41,129 nucleotides of DNA from Clostridia bacterium (GCA_017623575.1 JAGAOS010000002.1:1-41129), one strand, 5' to 3'. Counted from the first letter of the stretch, positions 8,081-15,163 are shown. The notes: a model not told the origin generated them from the letters alone. A program made the numbers and translations.

Positions 8081-8445
8081 AGTGTATCTCCTTTTTTATT
8101 GAAGATTACAACCACCGCTATTATACCTGCTATCAGCAATATACCGCCTAACGAAGATACAATAACAACCCAATGTGCCGTTATCCATTTTACAAGGGTT
8201 ATAACGCCGTAGGTTATCGCCCATATAACAACAAATACTACTAAACGAATAAGCCAATGGAAAAGACTACCTGCACCGCTCGAACTGATTGAACCGCTAT
8301 CGTACATATCGCCAACAGCCGAAAAGGCGATAGCATAAGCGATTGCACCAATAACAAGCAGAATAACATATTCGTATAGTGCAGAAATGGGTAGCCCTAA
8401 CGGGTCGGTCAATCTATCAAAAATTAAACTAAAAATTTCTCTCAT
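8077..8445 (-). CDS. Unknown three-helix membrane protein between hsdM and hsdS
   Basis: 122 residues. Hydrophobic segments at about 23-45, 63-88 and 92-114 leave a short N-terminus and a Ser/Gly-rich loop (SGSISSSGAGS). The ATG directly abuts the hsdM stop codon and the stop overlaps the hsdS ATG by 4 nt, so translation is tightly coupled to the methylase complex. No family is recognised. It has no catalytic-looking residues and could be a pore, anchor or inhibitor-type membrane protein. Because restriction subunits are normally soluble, a membrane protein in this position is unexpected; together with the 221-residue protein it suggests a membrane-associated function of this locus. Confidence 0.85.
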   Translation of the reverse strand: MREIFSLIFDRLTDPLGLPISALYEYVILLVIGAIAYAIAFSAVGDMYDSGSISSSGAGSLFHWLIRLVVFVVIWAITYGVITLVKWITAHWVVIVSSLGGILLIAGIIAVVVIFNKKGDTL

Positions 8446-10194
8446 TTATTGTTCCTTATGTAATAGTGTGTGTAGGGTTTGAGATATATCGGATTCCAAA
8501 CCGATAATGCGGTTGAGAATATCGTTTGAGGGTTCGGGAGATTGATATTCATAGAAATATCTTGTCATAGGTATTTCGTAACCAACCTTGGTTTTGCTCT
8601 TGTCTATCCAAGCGTCAGGTGCATAGGGTAAAACCTCTCTTGCAAAGTAGGCGTCAATATCTTCGTCTAACGGAACGTTCTCGGTATCTCGTAAACTGCT
8701 ATCAGCAACAGGTTTGCCCTTTTTCAAAACAGGCTTGCCGTTTTCATCAAGCAATGGTCTTTCAACAACGATTTTGTTATATCCAAATTCCACGCTGTCA
8801 AAAATCTTGCTTTCGCAATAGATACCTTCCTTGTCGCCATAGATACCTTCTTCAAATTCGCCGTAGGCTTTAACAATGAGATTACGGCATAACTCGGTAA
8901 TATCATTTCGTTTTGTGCCTATGGGTTTTCTTCTCGGCTCGTAACAATGGGAAGCGTCAATCAACTGAACCTTACCTGCACGATAGGAAGGCTTGTCCTT
9001 ATTGAACACCCAAATATATGTTGCAATACCTGTATTCATAAATTGGTCGGTGCTTAACTGAACGATTGCTTCCAACCAATCGTTTTCTAACATATAACGG
9101 CGAATTTCACTCGGTCCAGAACCTGCGTCGCCTGAAAACAAGGGCGAACCGTTTTGAACAATCGCCATTTTACCGTCTTCTGCAAGTTTTGAAAGTCCGT
9201 TCAAAACAAAGAGTTGCTGACCGTCCGAGATTTTGGGAAGACCTGCCGAAAAGCGACCGTTTTCGCCAAGTTTCGCTTCACTTTCCACCGCCTTTTGTTC
9301 GCGCTTCCAATCAATACCGAAAGGTGGGTTAGAAATGATACGGTCAAACTTGTAACCTGCGAATTGGTCTTCCGAAAGGGTGTCGCCAAATCTCATATTG
9401 TTCGGGTCGCCGCCTCTAATCATCATATCAGCCTTTGCAATAGCGAAGGTAGAAGGGTTGAATTCCTGACCGAAGCAGGTAACTGTTGCGTCTTCGTCCA
9501 AAGCTTTAATTCGTTCTTCCATACAGGATAACATCTGTGATGTTCCCATTGCCATATCATAAACGGTTATGTTTTGACCGTTAAACTTTGTATCGCAAAG
9601 TAGAATATCGGTCATCATATAAATTATATCTCGTGATGTGAAATGTGCTCCCGCTTCTTCGCCGTAACTTTCATTGAAACGGCGAACAAGGTCTTCAAAG
9701 ATATAACCGCAATCAACAGCAGAAATCTTGTCGTTACCAAGATAACCCTTCGGGGAATTAAATTCTTTGATAACTAAATACAAGGTGTTGCTTTCTACCA
9801 TTCGTTTTATGATGTTGTCAAAATCGAACTTGGAAAGGACGTCTTGAACATTGCCTGAAAAACCTGCAAGGTAATCACGGAAATTCGCTTCGATATTTTC
9901 GGGGTCTGCAAGTAATGTATCAAAGGTATATTTAGATACATTATAAAACTGATAACCCGAAGCACGAGTTAAGAAGCCATCTATAACCTCAAGGTCTTTT
10001 ACCTTTTGGTAGGTTTCCTGAACCGCGCTGTGTGTCGGTAACAGGCAATCGTGAAATCTTTTAACAACGGTCATAGGTAAAATAACAAGTCCGTATTCGT
10101 GGGGTTTGAACGGCCCACGAAGCATATCAGCAACGTTCCAAATAACCGTTGCTTTCTCATTTATGTTCAAGCCAACATTAGTAATTTCGCTCAT
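8446..10194 (-). CDS. hsdM: Type I restriction-modification methyltransferase subunit
   Basis: 582 residues. The N-terminal HsdM helical domain is followed by an N6-adenine methyltransferase domain with motif IV ISNPPFGIDW (NPPF at 289-292), which makes N6-methyladenine within the HsdS target. The region before the SAM pocket (HFTSRDIIYMMTDILL) aligns with the family TPREV segment. Motif I, normally DPACGTGG, reads DMAMGTSQM (213-221) and so lacks the usual Pro, Cys and two Gly. This may still bind SAM, since only the central GT is kept, or activity may be reduced. A GAGGAG site precedes the ATG, 1 nt after the XRE gene's stop. It is the first structural gene of the operon. Confidence 0.95.
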   Translation of the reverse strand: MSEITNVGLNINEKATVIWNVADMLRGPFKPHEYGLVILPMTVVKRFHDCLLPTHSAVQETYQKVKDLEVIDGFLTRASGYQFYNVSKYTFDTLLADPENIEANFRDYLAGFSGNVQDVLSKFDFDNIIKRMVESNTLYLVIKEFNSPKGYLGNDKISAVDCGYIFEDLVRRFNESYGEEAGAHFTSRDIIYMMTDILLCDTKFNGQNITVYDMAMGTSQMLSCMEERIKALDEDATVTCFGQEFNPSTFAIAKADMMIRGGDPNNMRFGDTLSEDQFAGYKFDRIISNPPFGIDWKREQKAVESEAKLGENGRFSAGLPKISDGQQLFVLNGLSKLAEDGKMAIVQNGSPLFSGDAGSGPSEIRRYMLENDWLEAIVQLSTDQFMNTGIATYIWVFNKDKPSYRAGKVQLIDASHCYEPRRKPIGTKRNDITELCRNLIVKAYGEFEEGIYGDKEGIYCESKIFDSVEFGYNKIVVERPLLDENGKPVLKKGKPVADSSLRDTENVPLDEDIDAYFAREVLPYAPDAWIDKSKTKVGYEIPMTRYFYEYQSPEPSNDILNRIIGLESDISQTLHTLLHKEQ

Positions 10195-10195
10195 A

Positions 10196-10411
10196 TCAAT
10201 TCTCCTCTTGGGTTTCGTGTGTGTATTCTACAATATCGCCATAAGTGATTTTGTAGGTTTGACATATCTTTGTTAGGACAGATAAACTGACCTCTTTGTT
10301 TTGGTTGATTTTAGTCCAAGTATTCGGGGAGATACCGCAATCTTTTCTACAATCAGCCTTGGATATGTCGTGTTCTACACAGAAACGAAACAACGGTCTA
10401 TAACTAATCAT
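10196..10411 (-). CDS. Small XRE-type HTH regulator heading the hsd operon
   Basis: 71 residues from the ATG preceded by a strong AGGAGG; the longer ORF upstream lacks a site. It is essentially one HTH domain: the segment DISKADCRKDCGISPNTWTK forms the first helices and turn, then EVSLSVLTKICQTYKITYGD, similar to the YozG/Cro-type subfamily. It ends 1 nt before hsdM, making it the leader gene of the restriction operon, like controller (C) proteins that delay restriction until methylation is established. The promoter just upstream carries repeated CAAGAAT words that could be its binding sites. The autoregulatory role is inferred. Confidence 0.85.
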   Translation of the reverse strand: MISYRPLFRFCVEHDISKADCRKDCGISPNTWTKINQNKEVSLSVLTKICQTYKITYGDIVEYTHETQEEN

Positions 10412-10448
10412 AATAAGCCTCCTGAACGGAAATTTAATACTAACTATC

Positions 10449-10477
10449 ATTATACAGGAAAACTCATATTCTTGCAA
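10449..10477 (-). promoter_or_regulatory. Promoter of the hsd operon
   Basis: On the minus strand TTGCAA (10472-10477), a 17-nt spacer and a perfect TATAAT (10449-10454) lie 38 bp before the start of the XRE gene. The word CAAGAAT occurs at the -35 element and again about 22 nt upstream, a spacing of two helical turns, so it may be an operator. Confidence 0.75.
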
Positions 10478-10553
10478 CAGAAAATCGCAAATTCTTGTGA
10501 GTTCTTTCGCAAGATTCGATGAACTTTTTTAGGCGAACCGTAAAAAAAGATAT

Positions 10554-10582
10554 GCTACTTTTTTTATTCCGAAAAAAGTAGC
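10554..10582 (-). terminator. Possible intrinsic terminator upstream of hsd promoter
   Basis: An 11-bp stem GCTACTTTTTT/AAAAAAGTAGC with a 7-nt loop (10554-10582) is followed on the minus strand, four bases later, by seven T. It would stop read-through from the primase gene into the hsd operon. Confidence 0.5.
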
Positions 10583-10773
10583 ACAAAAAAGCGGACGCTT
10601 AACTCACTTGAGGTTCATTAAGCGTAAAACAAGTTCAATATAATTTTTGGTGAACACCAACTTAACCTTTAAGAGTTCTTTTAAGGGTATGCTTAACCTT
10701 TTAGATTCTGCTACACCATATACCTATAATATAATATATAACGAACATATTTGTAAAAAATAGTTCCAAACAA
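10583..10773. other. Repeat-rich intergenic region downstream of the primase gene
   Basis: No gene is seen. The stretch holds an 8-bp inverted repeat ACGCTTAA/TTAAGCGT (10595-10602, 10618-10625), a near-palindrome TTGGTGAACACCAA (10647-10660) and the direct repeat CTTAACCTTT (10661-10670, 10692-10701). Next to a replication-primase gene this could be a replication origin or regulatory region; nothing proves it. Confidence 0.35.
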
Positions 10774-10805
10774 AAATCACTATGGGAATAACCTCATAGT
10801 GATTT
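10774..10805 (-). terminator. Intrinsic terminator of primase gene
   Basis: An 11-bp stem AAATCACTATG/CATAGTGATTT (10774-10784, 10795-10805) overlaps the stop codon and is followed on the minus strand by a short T-run. Confidence 0.8.
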
Positions 10806-12134
10806 CTTTTTACGATAATATGTTGATTTACTAATACCGAGGGTTTCCCACGGTTTTTCTTTCGGCGGTTTCTGTTTGAGTGTCTTCGACAATCGGGATA
10901 TGGTCGCAACGGATAAACCTGTATCTGCAGATATTTGTTTGTAGGTCATACCTTCTTTGAGCAGGTGCAAAGCACGGTCTTTCTTTTGCTGTGTTTGTTC
11001 TTTTCGCTTCCTGATTTCTGCATTTCGGGTAAGGTTTACTGATTGCTTTTTGTATTCATCTTCAAACCTTTTAATTTCATCATCGTGAGCTGATAGCATT
11101 TCGTAAAACCTTTTGTTTGTTAGTTTGTATGTTTTTTTCTGTTGGAAGATATAATCTATCTTTTTTAATGGTTCGGAAAAGTCCTGATTTAGTTGTTTGC
11201 AATATTCCTGTGCCTGTGTTATCGGCATAAGCATAACGGCGCTGTTATAGGCAAGAAATAACATAATATCCCTTTTCCCGACACTATCTAACAAAATCTG
11301 CGAATACCATTTGATAAAGGCAAGTCTTTTCAGGTGTAATGCCTGTATGGGATTCCGTTTCTTTTTAGTAGCCTGACCTTTCCGACTTGCTTCGCTGCGC
11401 TTGGCAAAACCTTGTTTTTTCAGTAGTTCTTTTAGTTCGTATTCCTTATAAACAGGGTGTTCGGAAAGTGCTTTGTTTAGTTCGTTTATATCATAACCTG
11501 TGGTGTTGATAATCTCGTGTTCAACTTTTGTTCGGGTGTGGGTGTTCCACGTTCCGACAAGGCGACAAAGGCCGACCGCATTTTTTGACGCCGACACATC
11601 AATTTCAACCTGCTGTTCAAGGTCAGGGTATTCGGTCAAAAAGTCTTTTATGATGATAGCGATTTTATCAATAATGTTGTTATACAAAAATAAAAGTTTA
11701 GGGGAAGCACTATTGATATGCCACCATAATTGAAAGCCACGTCCACTACGAACCCAAATTGAAGGTTTAGGAATGTTAAAAGGGGGTTGTATGTTTATCA
11801 AATCTCTAAAAAAATAAAACTCGAATTTTTCCATAGCACACATTTTGTCAAAAGCATTCTGTCTGCTGTGGAAATCTATGTCAAGGCAGATGTTATTTAA
11901 TGTAAACAACTTTTCTGCACATCGTTTTGAATACGGTTTCAAACCGTTCTTGGTTATGTAATAATCGTTGCTTTTTAATATCTTGAGGTCGCTTATGCGT
12001 TCTTCGATGTTCTCAAAATAACAACAACCTAAACTTTTCATTTCCTTATCTTTGGTTCGGGTAGATATATTAACCATACTTTTGAATTTCTCATTCGGGG
12101 GATAAAGCACGGTAAACACGTCAAATTCGTTCAT
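10794..12134 (-). CDS. Primase-like replication protein with C-terminal HTH
   Basis: 446 residues from the ATG with GAAGGGAG ahead. The N-terminal ~210 residues show the archaeo-eukaryotic primase (AEP/PrimPol) pattern: ICLDIDFH (metal-binding Asp85, Asp87), SGRGFQLWW (130-138) and EIDVSASK with the downstream LCRLVGTWN (Asp179, Arg191). Such proteins on plasmids and integrative elements prime or initiate replication. The last ~60 residues hold a resolvase/Hin-type HTH (MTYKQISADTGLSVATISRL) plus a second short HTH-like GISKSTYYRKKK, which may direct origin binding. The middle is Lys-rich. It lies 58 nt after a terminator that ends the upstream small-gene operon. It is probably the element's replication protein; AEP assignment is motif-based. 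Confidence 0.75.
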   Translation of the reverse strand: MNEFDVFTVLYPPNEKFKSMVNISTRTKDKEMKSLGCCYFENIEERISDLKILKSNDYYITKNGLKPYSKRCAEKLFTLNNICLDIDFHSRQNAFDKMCAMEKFEFYFFRDLINIQPPFNIPKPSIWVRSGRGFQLWWHINSASPKLLFLYNNIIDKIAIIIKDFLTEYPDLEQQVEIDVSASKNAVGLCRLVGTWNTHTRTKVEHEIINTTGYDINELNKALSEHPVYKEYELKELLKKQGFAKRSEASRKGQATKKKRNPIQALHLKRLAFIKWYSQILLDSVGKRDIMLFLAYNSAVMLMPITQAQEYCKQLNQDFSEPLKKIDYIFQQKKTYKLTNKRFYEMLSAHDDEIKRFEDEYKKQSVNLTRNAEIRKRKEQTQQKKDRALHLLKEGMTYKQISADTGLSVATISRLSKTLKQKPPKEKPWETLGISKSTYYRKKKSL

Positions 12135-12192
12135 ATCAATTCTCCCTTCGCAATTTCTCAAAGGAAGAATGATAGATTCAGGTGCATAAATA

Positions 12193-12230
12193 AAAATCGC
12201 TCATAAGCATTTTTGCCTACGAGCGATTTT
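12193..12230 (-). terminator. Intrinsic terminator between small-gene operon and primase
   Basis: A 10-bp outer stem AAAATCGCTC/GAGCGATTTT (12193-12202, 12221-12230) with a partly paired interior is followed on the minus strand by TTTTTATTT. It directly follows the stop of the 80-residue gene and may limit primase expression. Confidence 0.85.
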
Positions 12231-12231
12231 G

Positions 12232-12474
12232 TTATGTAACGGTTATTGTTTTAACCTTTTGCATAAAGTTAAACCCTGTTTTATAAAACTGTGCATTTTT
12301 AATTTCATCTTGCAAGAGTTCTCTATACTTGTCTAATTCGTTTTCCAATAGGGTTATGTGTTCCTTTAACTCCTTTATGGTTTCCTCGTATACCTCTGTC
12401 TGCACGGTATCAAACAGGTCATTCATTGTGCCTGTAACCGCTTTGCGTGTTTGTTCTAATTCTTTATCAGCCAT
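12232..12474 (-). CDS. Small coiled-coil hypothetical protein, 80 aa
   Basis: 80 residues with an AAAGGAAGG site before the ATG. Residues about 30-62 have heptad spacing of Leu/Ile with many Glu and Lys (EETIKELKEHITLLENELDK), predicting a coiled coil. There is no membrane segment. It is the last gene of the minus-strand operon that begins with the MobC-like protein, so it may be part of the mobilisation or replication accessory set. No family is recognised. Confidence 0.7.
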   Translation of the reverse strand: MADKELEQTRKAVTGTMNDLFDTVQTEVYEETIKELKEHITLLENELDKYRELLQDEIKNAQFYKTGFNFMQKVKTITVT

Positions 12475-12494
12475 AGTTTTTCCTTCCTTTCTTT

Positions 12495-12668
12495 TTATTC
12501 TTCAAAGTCCTGAACATCTAAATATACGGCCACATATTTTGATGTTTTGCATTTTCGGGTTTGGGGGTATTCTTGGCTCACGGAATTTATTTGCAAGCCA
12601 CAGTATTCCTCAATGGTTGATACCATTGCTTCAACTTGTTGTGGTAGTCCTGTTATTCTTATTTTCAT
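12495..12668 (-). CDS. Small hypothetical protein, 57 aa
   Basis: 57 codons beginning MKIRITGLPQQVEAMVSTIE and ending YVAVYLDVQDFEE, with an AAGGGAG site nine bases before the ATG. The alternating beta/alpha pattern (KIRITG, then a helix, then KYVAVYLDV) suggests a small ferredoxin-like alpha/beta fold. Small proteins opening MKIRITG are common accessory genes of clostridial mobile elements, though their role is not known to me. It overlaps the 3' end of the upstream gene by 38 nt in another frame, consistent with compact operon packing. Confidence 0.7.
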   Translation of the reverse strand: MKIRITGLPQQVEAMVSTIEEYCGLQINSVSQEYPQTRKCKTSKYVAVYLDVQDFEE

Positions 12669-12906
12669 TGTTTTGTTTCTCCCTTTCTTTATAGTTTTTC
12701 AAAAATGCTTCGGGGGTCATAAGATTAACTAACTTTCCGTCCTTCTTAAACTCAATCAAATAGTATTCTCGTGTTAGCTTCTTTCGCTTAATGATAGCGA
12801 AAATGATTGATATTGTTACCGCTTCGGTCTTCGGTGTGCTTGTTACACCCTGAAATATCAAATCGTGAATTCCACCTGTTGTTTTGTAAATGGATATAGT
12901 TTTAAT
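12631..12906 (-). CDS. Hypothetical protein, about 91 aa, apparent ATT start
   Basis: The open frame runs from just after the MobC-like gene to 12631. The best-placed ribosome binding site (AAAGGGG) stands 9 nt before an ATT codon at 12904-12906, 4 nt after the upstream stop. Starting there gives a natural-looking N-terminus (KTISIYKTTGGIHDLIFQGV). The only conventional start inside, a TTG at 12859-12861, has no site and would cut off that segment. The protein has a hydrophobic beta stretch (AVTISIIFAIIK) and a Lys/Asn-rich tail. Either ATT is used as a rare start or an ATG was mutated. No family is recognised. The coding reading is likely; the start is uncertain. Confidence 0.55.
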   Translation of the reverse strand: MKTISIYKTTGGIHDLIFQGVTSTPKTEAVTISIIFAIIKRKKLTREYYLIEFKKDGKLVNLMTPEAFLKNYKEREKQNNENKNNRTTTTS

Positions 12907-12910
12907 AGTC

Positions 12911-13195
12911 TTATGCCCCTTTCTGCAATAAAGCCTTTATTTCCGTTTTTCGCCTTTTCAGGTCTTCGCGCTCTGCAACGGATAACGAAGCGCTGTTGCT
13001 TAATTGGTTCAGTATTATTTGTAGTTCATTTTCAAGGTATGCTGTATCGCTCTGTTGCTCGGTAGCATAAACCCTTTCTTCAATTAGGTTTAACAACCAT
13101 TTGCTGACCGAGGTGTTTTCTGCAATCGCACACAGTTTGATTTTTGTTTTAAGTTCAGGCGAAACATTACAACGAACATCAGTAAACTTTTTCAT
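12911..13195 (-). CDS. Ribbon-helix-helix, MobC-like mobilisation accessory protein
   Basis: 94 residues with an AAAGGAG site. The N-terminus (KFTDVRCNVSPELKTKIKLC) followed by AIAENTSVSKWLLNLIEERV is a ribbon-helix-helix DNA-binding pattern, and the C-terminal half is a helical segment rich in Leu, Glu and Arg (ELQIILNQLSNSASLSVAER). This is the architecture of MobC/relaxosome accessory proteins that bind oriT and help the relaxase. It is divergent from the MobV relaxase gene across ~230 bp, as in many mobilisation modules. It opens an operon of four small genes. The RHH assignment is good; the mobilisation role rests on context. Confidence 0.75.
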   Translation of the reverse strand: MKKFTDVRCNVSPELKTKIKLCAIAENTSVSKWLLNLIEERVYATEQQSDTAYLENELQIILNQLSNSASLSVAEREDLKRRKTEIKALLQKGA

Positions 13196-13199
13196 ACCG

Positions 13200-13422
13200 C
13201 TTTATCTCCTTTCTGCCGTTATGCTTAATTGCTTAATATAAGAATGTTCGATAATAACGAAAAACGAAAAAATGTACTGTGCGATAGTTACCTTCGGAGA
13301 ACACAACATGAATGTCAAAAACAGGGTTTGGGACGTTCATTATATTGTGTTATTTATAATGCACCGCATTGATAAATAAAAAGTAACATTCTTATATTAG
13401 AAAATTGAAAGGAGTATTTTGT
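13200..13422. promoter_or_regulatory. Divergent promoter region and candidate oriT
   Basis: Between mobC-like and relaxase genes a 15-bp perfect inverted repeat (13234-13248 and 13385-13399, arms beginning TAATATAAGAATG) frames the region symmetrically, each arm containing a TATATT -10-like element directed outward. On the plus strand TTGATA (13369-13374), 18 nt and TATATT (13393-13398) form a promoter for the relaxase. The interior carries short inverted repeats, including AATGC/GCATT (near 13359-13371). The origin of transfer normally lies next to the relaxase gene, so nic is probably here; its exact position is not visible. Confidence 0.5.
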
Positions 13423-14853
13423 ATGGAAAATTACACTTTAACGGTTAGTGTGCATAAAGGCACTTGTGCCGAAGCACACCTGAACCATAACAGGCGAACA
13501 ATCGCTGTTCCACACGCTGACAAAGACCGATTACATTTAGACCGTGCATATATAGATATGAGTGTTGAACAGGCATACCACATTAAATTTGACAAAGCAT
13601 TGGAAGAATACAACAAGGGCAAAAAGCCTTCGCGCCGTATAGAGAACTATTACGAACACATCAAGGCACAATACGAAAAAGGCGAACAAGCCATTCAGCA
13701 GGCTCGCTCTCGTGGTGCAAGCCGTAAAGAGATTGCAAAGTTAAAGATGAAGCGCCCGACTTTGTTTTCGGAAATAATCGTAACTCTCGGTTCGTGCGAC
13801 GCATACTGCGGTTTGTTTGCCTGTGGTGGAAACAAGGAAGCAATAACGGTAGGGATATTAGATGAATATATGGCGTCTTTCCAAAAACGAAACCCACACC
13901 TATTTGTCTTTTCAGCCCATTTGCACCTATCGGAACAGACACCGCATATCCATATCGACTATATACCTTGGACTGATAGAAAAGGCAGGGGTTTACCTGT
14001 CAGGGTATCGGAAAACGGTGCTTTTGTGCAACAAGGCTTAACGAATGGAGAAAGGGGCAATATCGGAACTATTGCTTTTCAGGAACAGGAACGAGACGCC
14101 TTGTCGGAAATTGCACAAAAGAGGGGCATATCTATTGCAGAAAATAAGCACACAAAAAGGCACTTATCCAAGGAAGAATATATCTTAACCAAGGAAAAGG
14201 AAAAAGCGGAAGAAGACCGAAAGGTTATTGACGGTTCGGCTGAAGAGATTGTGAAAATGCAAGATGAGTTTTTGGACTACCTTTCCAAAAGCAAATTTGC
14301 AGAAGCATTTTCCGACCATATTGAAAACATAGATTTAAGGCAAACTGTTCATCAGTATTCCGAACAGGAAAAAGACAACAAAAAAATTCTTGCTCAAAGT
14401 TGGCAAGAATTTAATAGTTGCACGTCCGATTTCTTTTCATCATATCGTATATCAAAAGAATTGCTGTGGAACGAGATTCAACAAGCAAGGAAAACACAGC
14501 GCTATAACAAAAAGCGATTGGAAGATTTGATTTATGATATAACCGATAGCACCGATTTCTTTATTGTAAAAATTTTCAAGTTGTTTATTGCCTTATTTGT
14601 TGCTATAGGTAATGCTCGATTTGAAACCCACCTTGAAGAACTGCAGGAAGCAAACAGGCAATTAAAGGCACAGGCAAAAAAGGTTATGCAACAAAGCAAC
14701 GATGTTTCTCAAACCTTAAAATCACAAGATTTTGATAATATTGAAACGGCGCTGCACGAATACGAATACCGCCTGACCTCTTTAAGTGCATACATTAAAA
14801 GAACAGTAAATGAGGTTTTGACCGAACAGGGAGAAAAGGAAAATTCAAGATAA
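13423..14853 (+). CDS. MobV/Pre-type relaxase (plasmid mobilisation protein)
   Basis: 476 residues from the ATG with GAAAGGAG ahead. It has the MobV/Mob_Pre motifs: HNRR near residue 22-25 (motif I type HNxR) and AHLHLSEQTPHIHIDYIP (165-182), giving the metal-binding His triad. The relaxase nicks oriT and leads the strand into the recipient, using a conjugation machine supplied elsewhere. The rest is helical and Glu/Lys-rich, with one short hydrophobic segment (IFKLFIALFVAIG, ~388-400) before a coiled-coil tail, suggesting contact with the membrane or the coupling protein. No type IV secretion genes are in the window, so the element is mobilizable rather than shown to be self-transmissible. 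Confidence 0.88.
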   Translation: MENYTLTVSVHKGTCAEAHLNHNRRTIAVPHADKDRLHLDRAYIDMSVEQAYHIKFDKALEEYNKGKKPSRRIENYYEHIKAQYEKGEQAIQQARSRGASRKEIAKLKMKRPTLFSEIIVTLGSCDAYCGLFACGGNKEAITVGILDEYMASFQKRNPHLFVFSAHLHLSEQTPHIHIDYIPWTDRKGRGLPVRVSENGAFVQQGLTNGERGNIGTIAFQEQERDALSEIAQKRGISIAENKHTKRHLSKEEYILTKEKEKAEEDRKVIDGSAEEIVKMQDEFLDYLSKSKFAEAFSDHIENIDLRQTVHQYSEQEKDNKKILAQSWQEFNSCTSDFFSSYRISKELLWNEIQQARKTQRYNKKRLEDLIYDITDSTDFFIVKIFKLFIALFVAIGNARFETHLEELQEANRQLKAQAKKVMQQSNDVSQTLKSQDFDNIETALHEYEYRLTSLSAYIKRTVNEVLTEQGEKENSR

Positions 14854-15110
14854 TATTGCATTGTAATTTATATTGTGTTATAATGTAGGTGGTATTTTTA
14901 AGTATGACACCGTTCACGAAACATATCAAACCCTGAAATCAGGGAAAAACACCGCCGTTTTCCCTCATAACTAAAAAATTTTTTGTGCATATTCTTGTGC
15001 AAAACCTTAAAATACCGCATAAATACAGGGTTTGTTGTGATGAAGCTCGACACGGTAAGGCTTTTGAGGGACTTCTCAACCGTTATTTTAAGTAATCATA
15101 AAACATTAAG
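14854..15110. other. Non-coding stretch after the relaxase, possible element end
   Basis: No supportable gene. A 9-bp inverted repeat CAAACCCTG/CAGGGTTTG (14927-14935, 15026-15034), a small hairpin CCCTGA/TCAGGG (14931-14944) and a direct repeat TTGTGCA lie here. The gene content changes from mobile to chromosomal on either side, so the element boundary (an att site) may fall between about 14880 and 15160. No duplicate of this sequence is visible in the window to prove it. Confidence 0.35.
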
Positions 15111-15133
15111 ACCGCCTTTCGAGGCGGTTTTTT
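15111..15133 (+). terminator. Intrinsic terminator downstream of relaxase
   Basis: A 7-bp GC-rich stem ACCGCCT/AGGCGGT closed by a TTCG loop (15111-15128) is followed by six T. Confidence 0.9.
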
Positions 15134-15134
15134 G

Positions 15135-15163
15135 TTGCAGTATTTGTCGTAATATGATATAAT
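15135..15163 (+). promoter_or_regulatory. Sigma-A promoter upstream of hydrolase gene
   Basis: TTGCAG (15135-15140), a 17-nt spacer and TATAAT (15158-15163). The implied ~100-nt leader contains a 6-bp hairpin GTCTAC/GTAGGC with an AACG loop (one wobble pair) followed by CTCTTTTTT, which could act as a weak attenuator. Confidence 0.6.

Noticed and set aside
13234-13399. Transposon ends (inverted repeats flanking an insertion sequence)
   Set aside because: The arms enclose only non-coding promoter-like DNA with no transposase and each arm matches a -10 region, so operators or promoters fit better.
15038-15160. Plus-strand 40-codon ORF beginning MKLDTVRLLRDFSTVI
   Set aside because: It runs through the terminator stem at 15111-15133 and lacks a good binding site; more likely non-coding.
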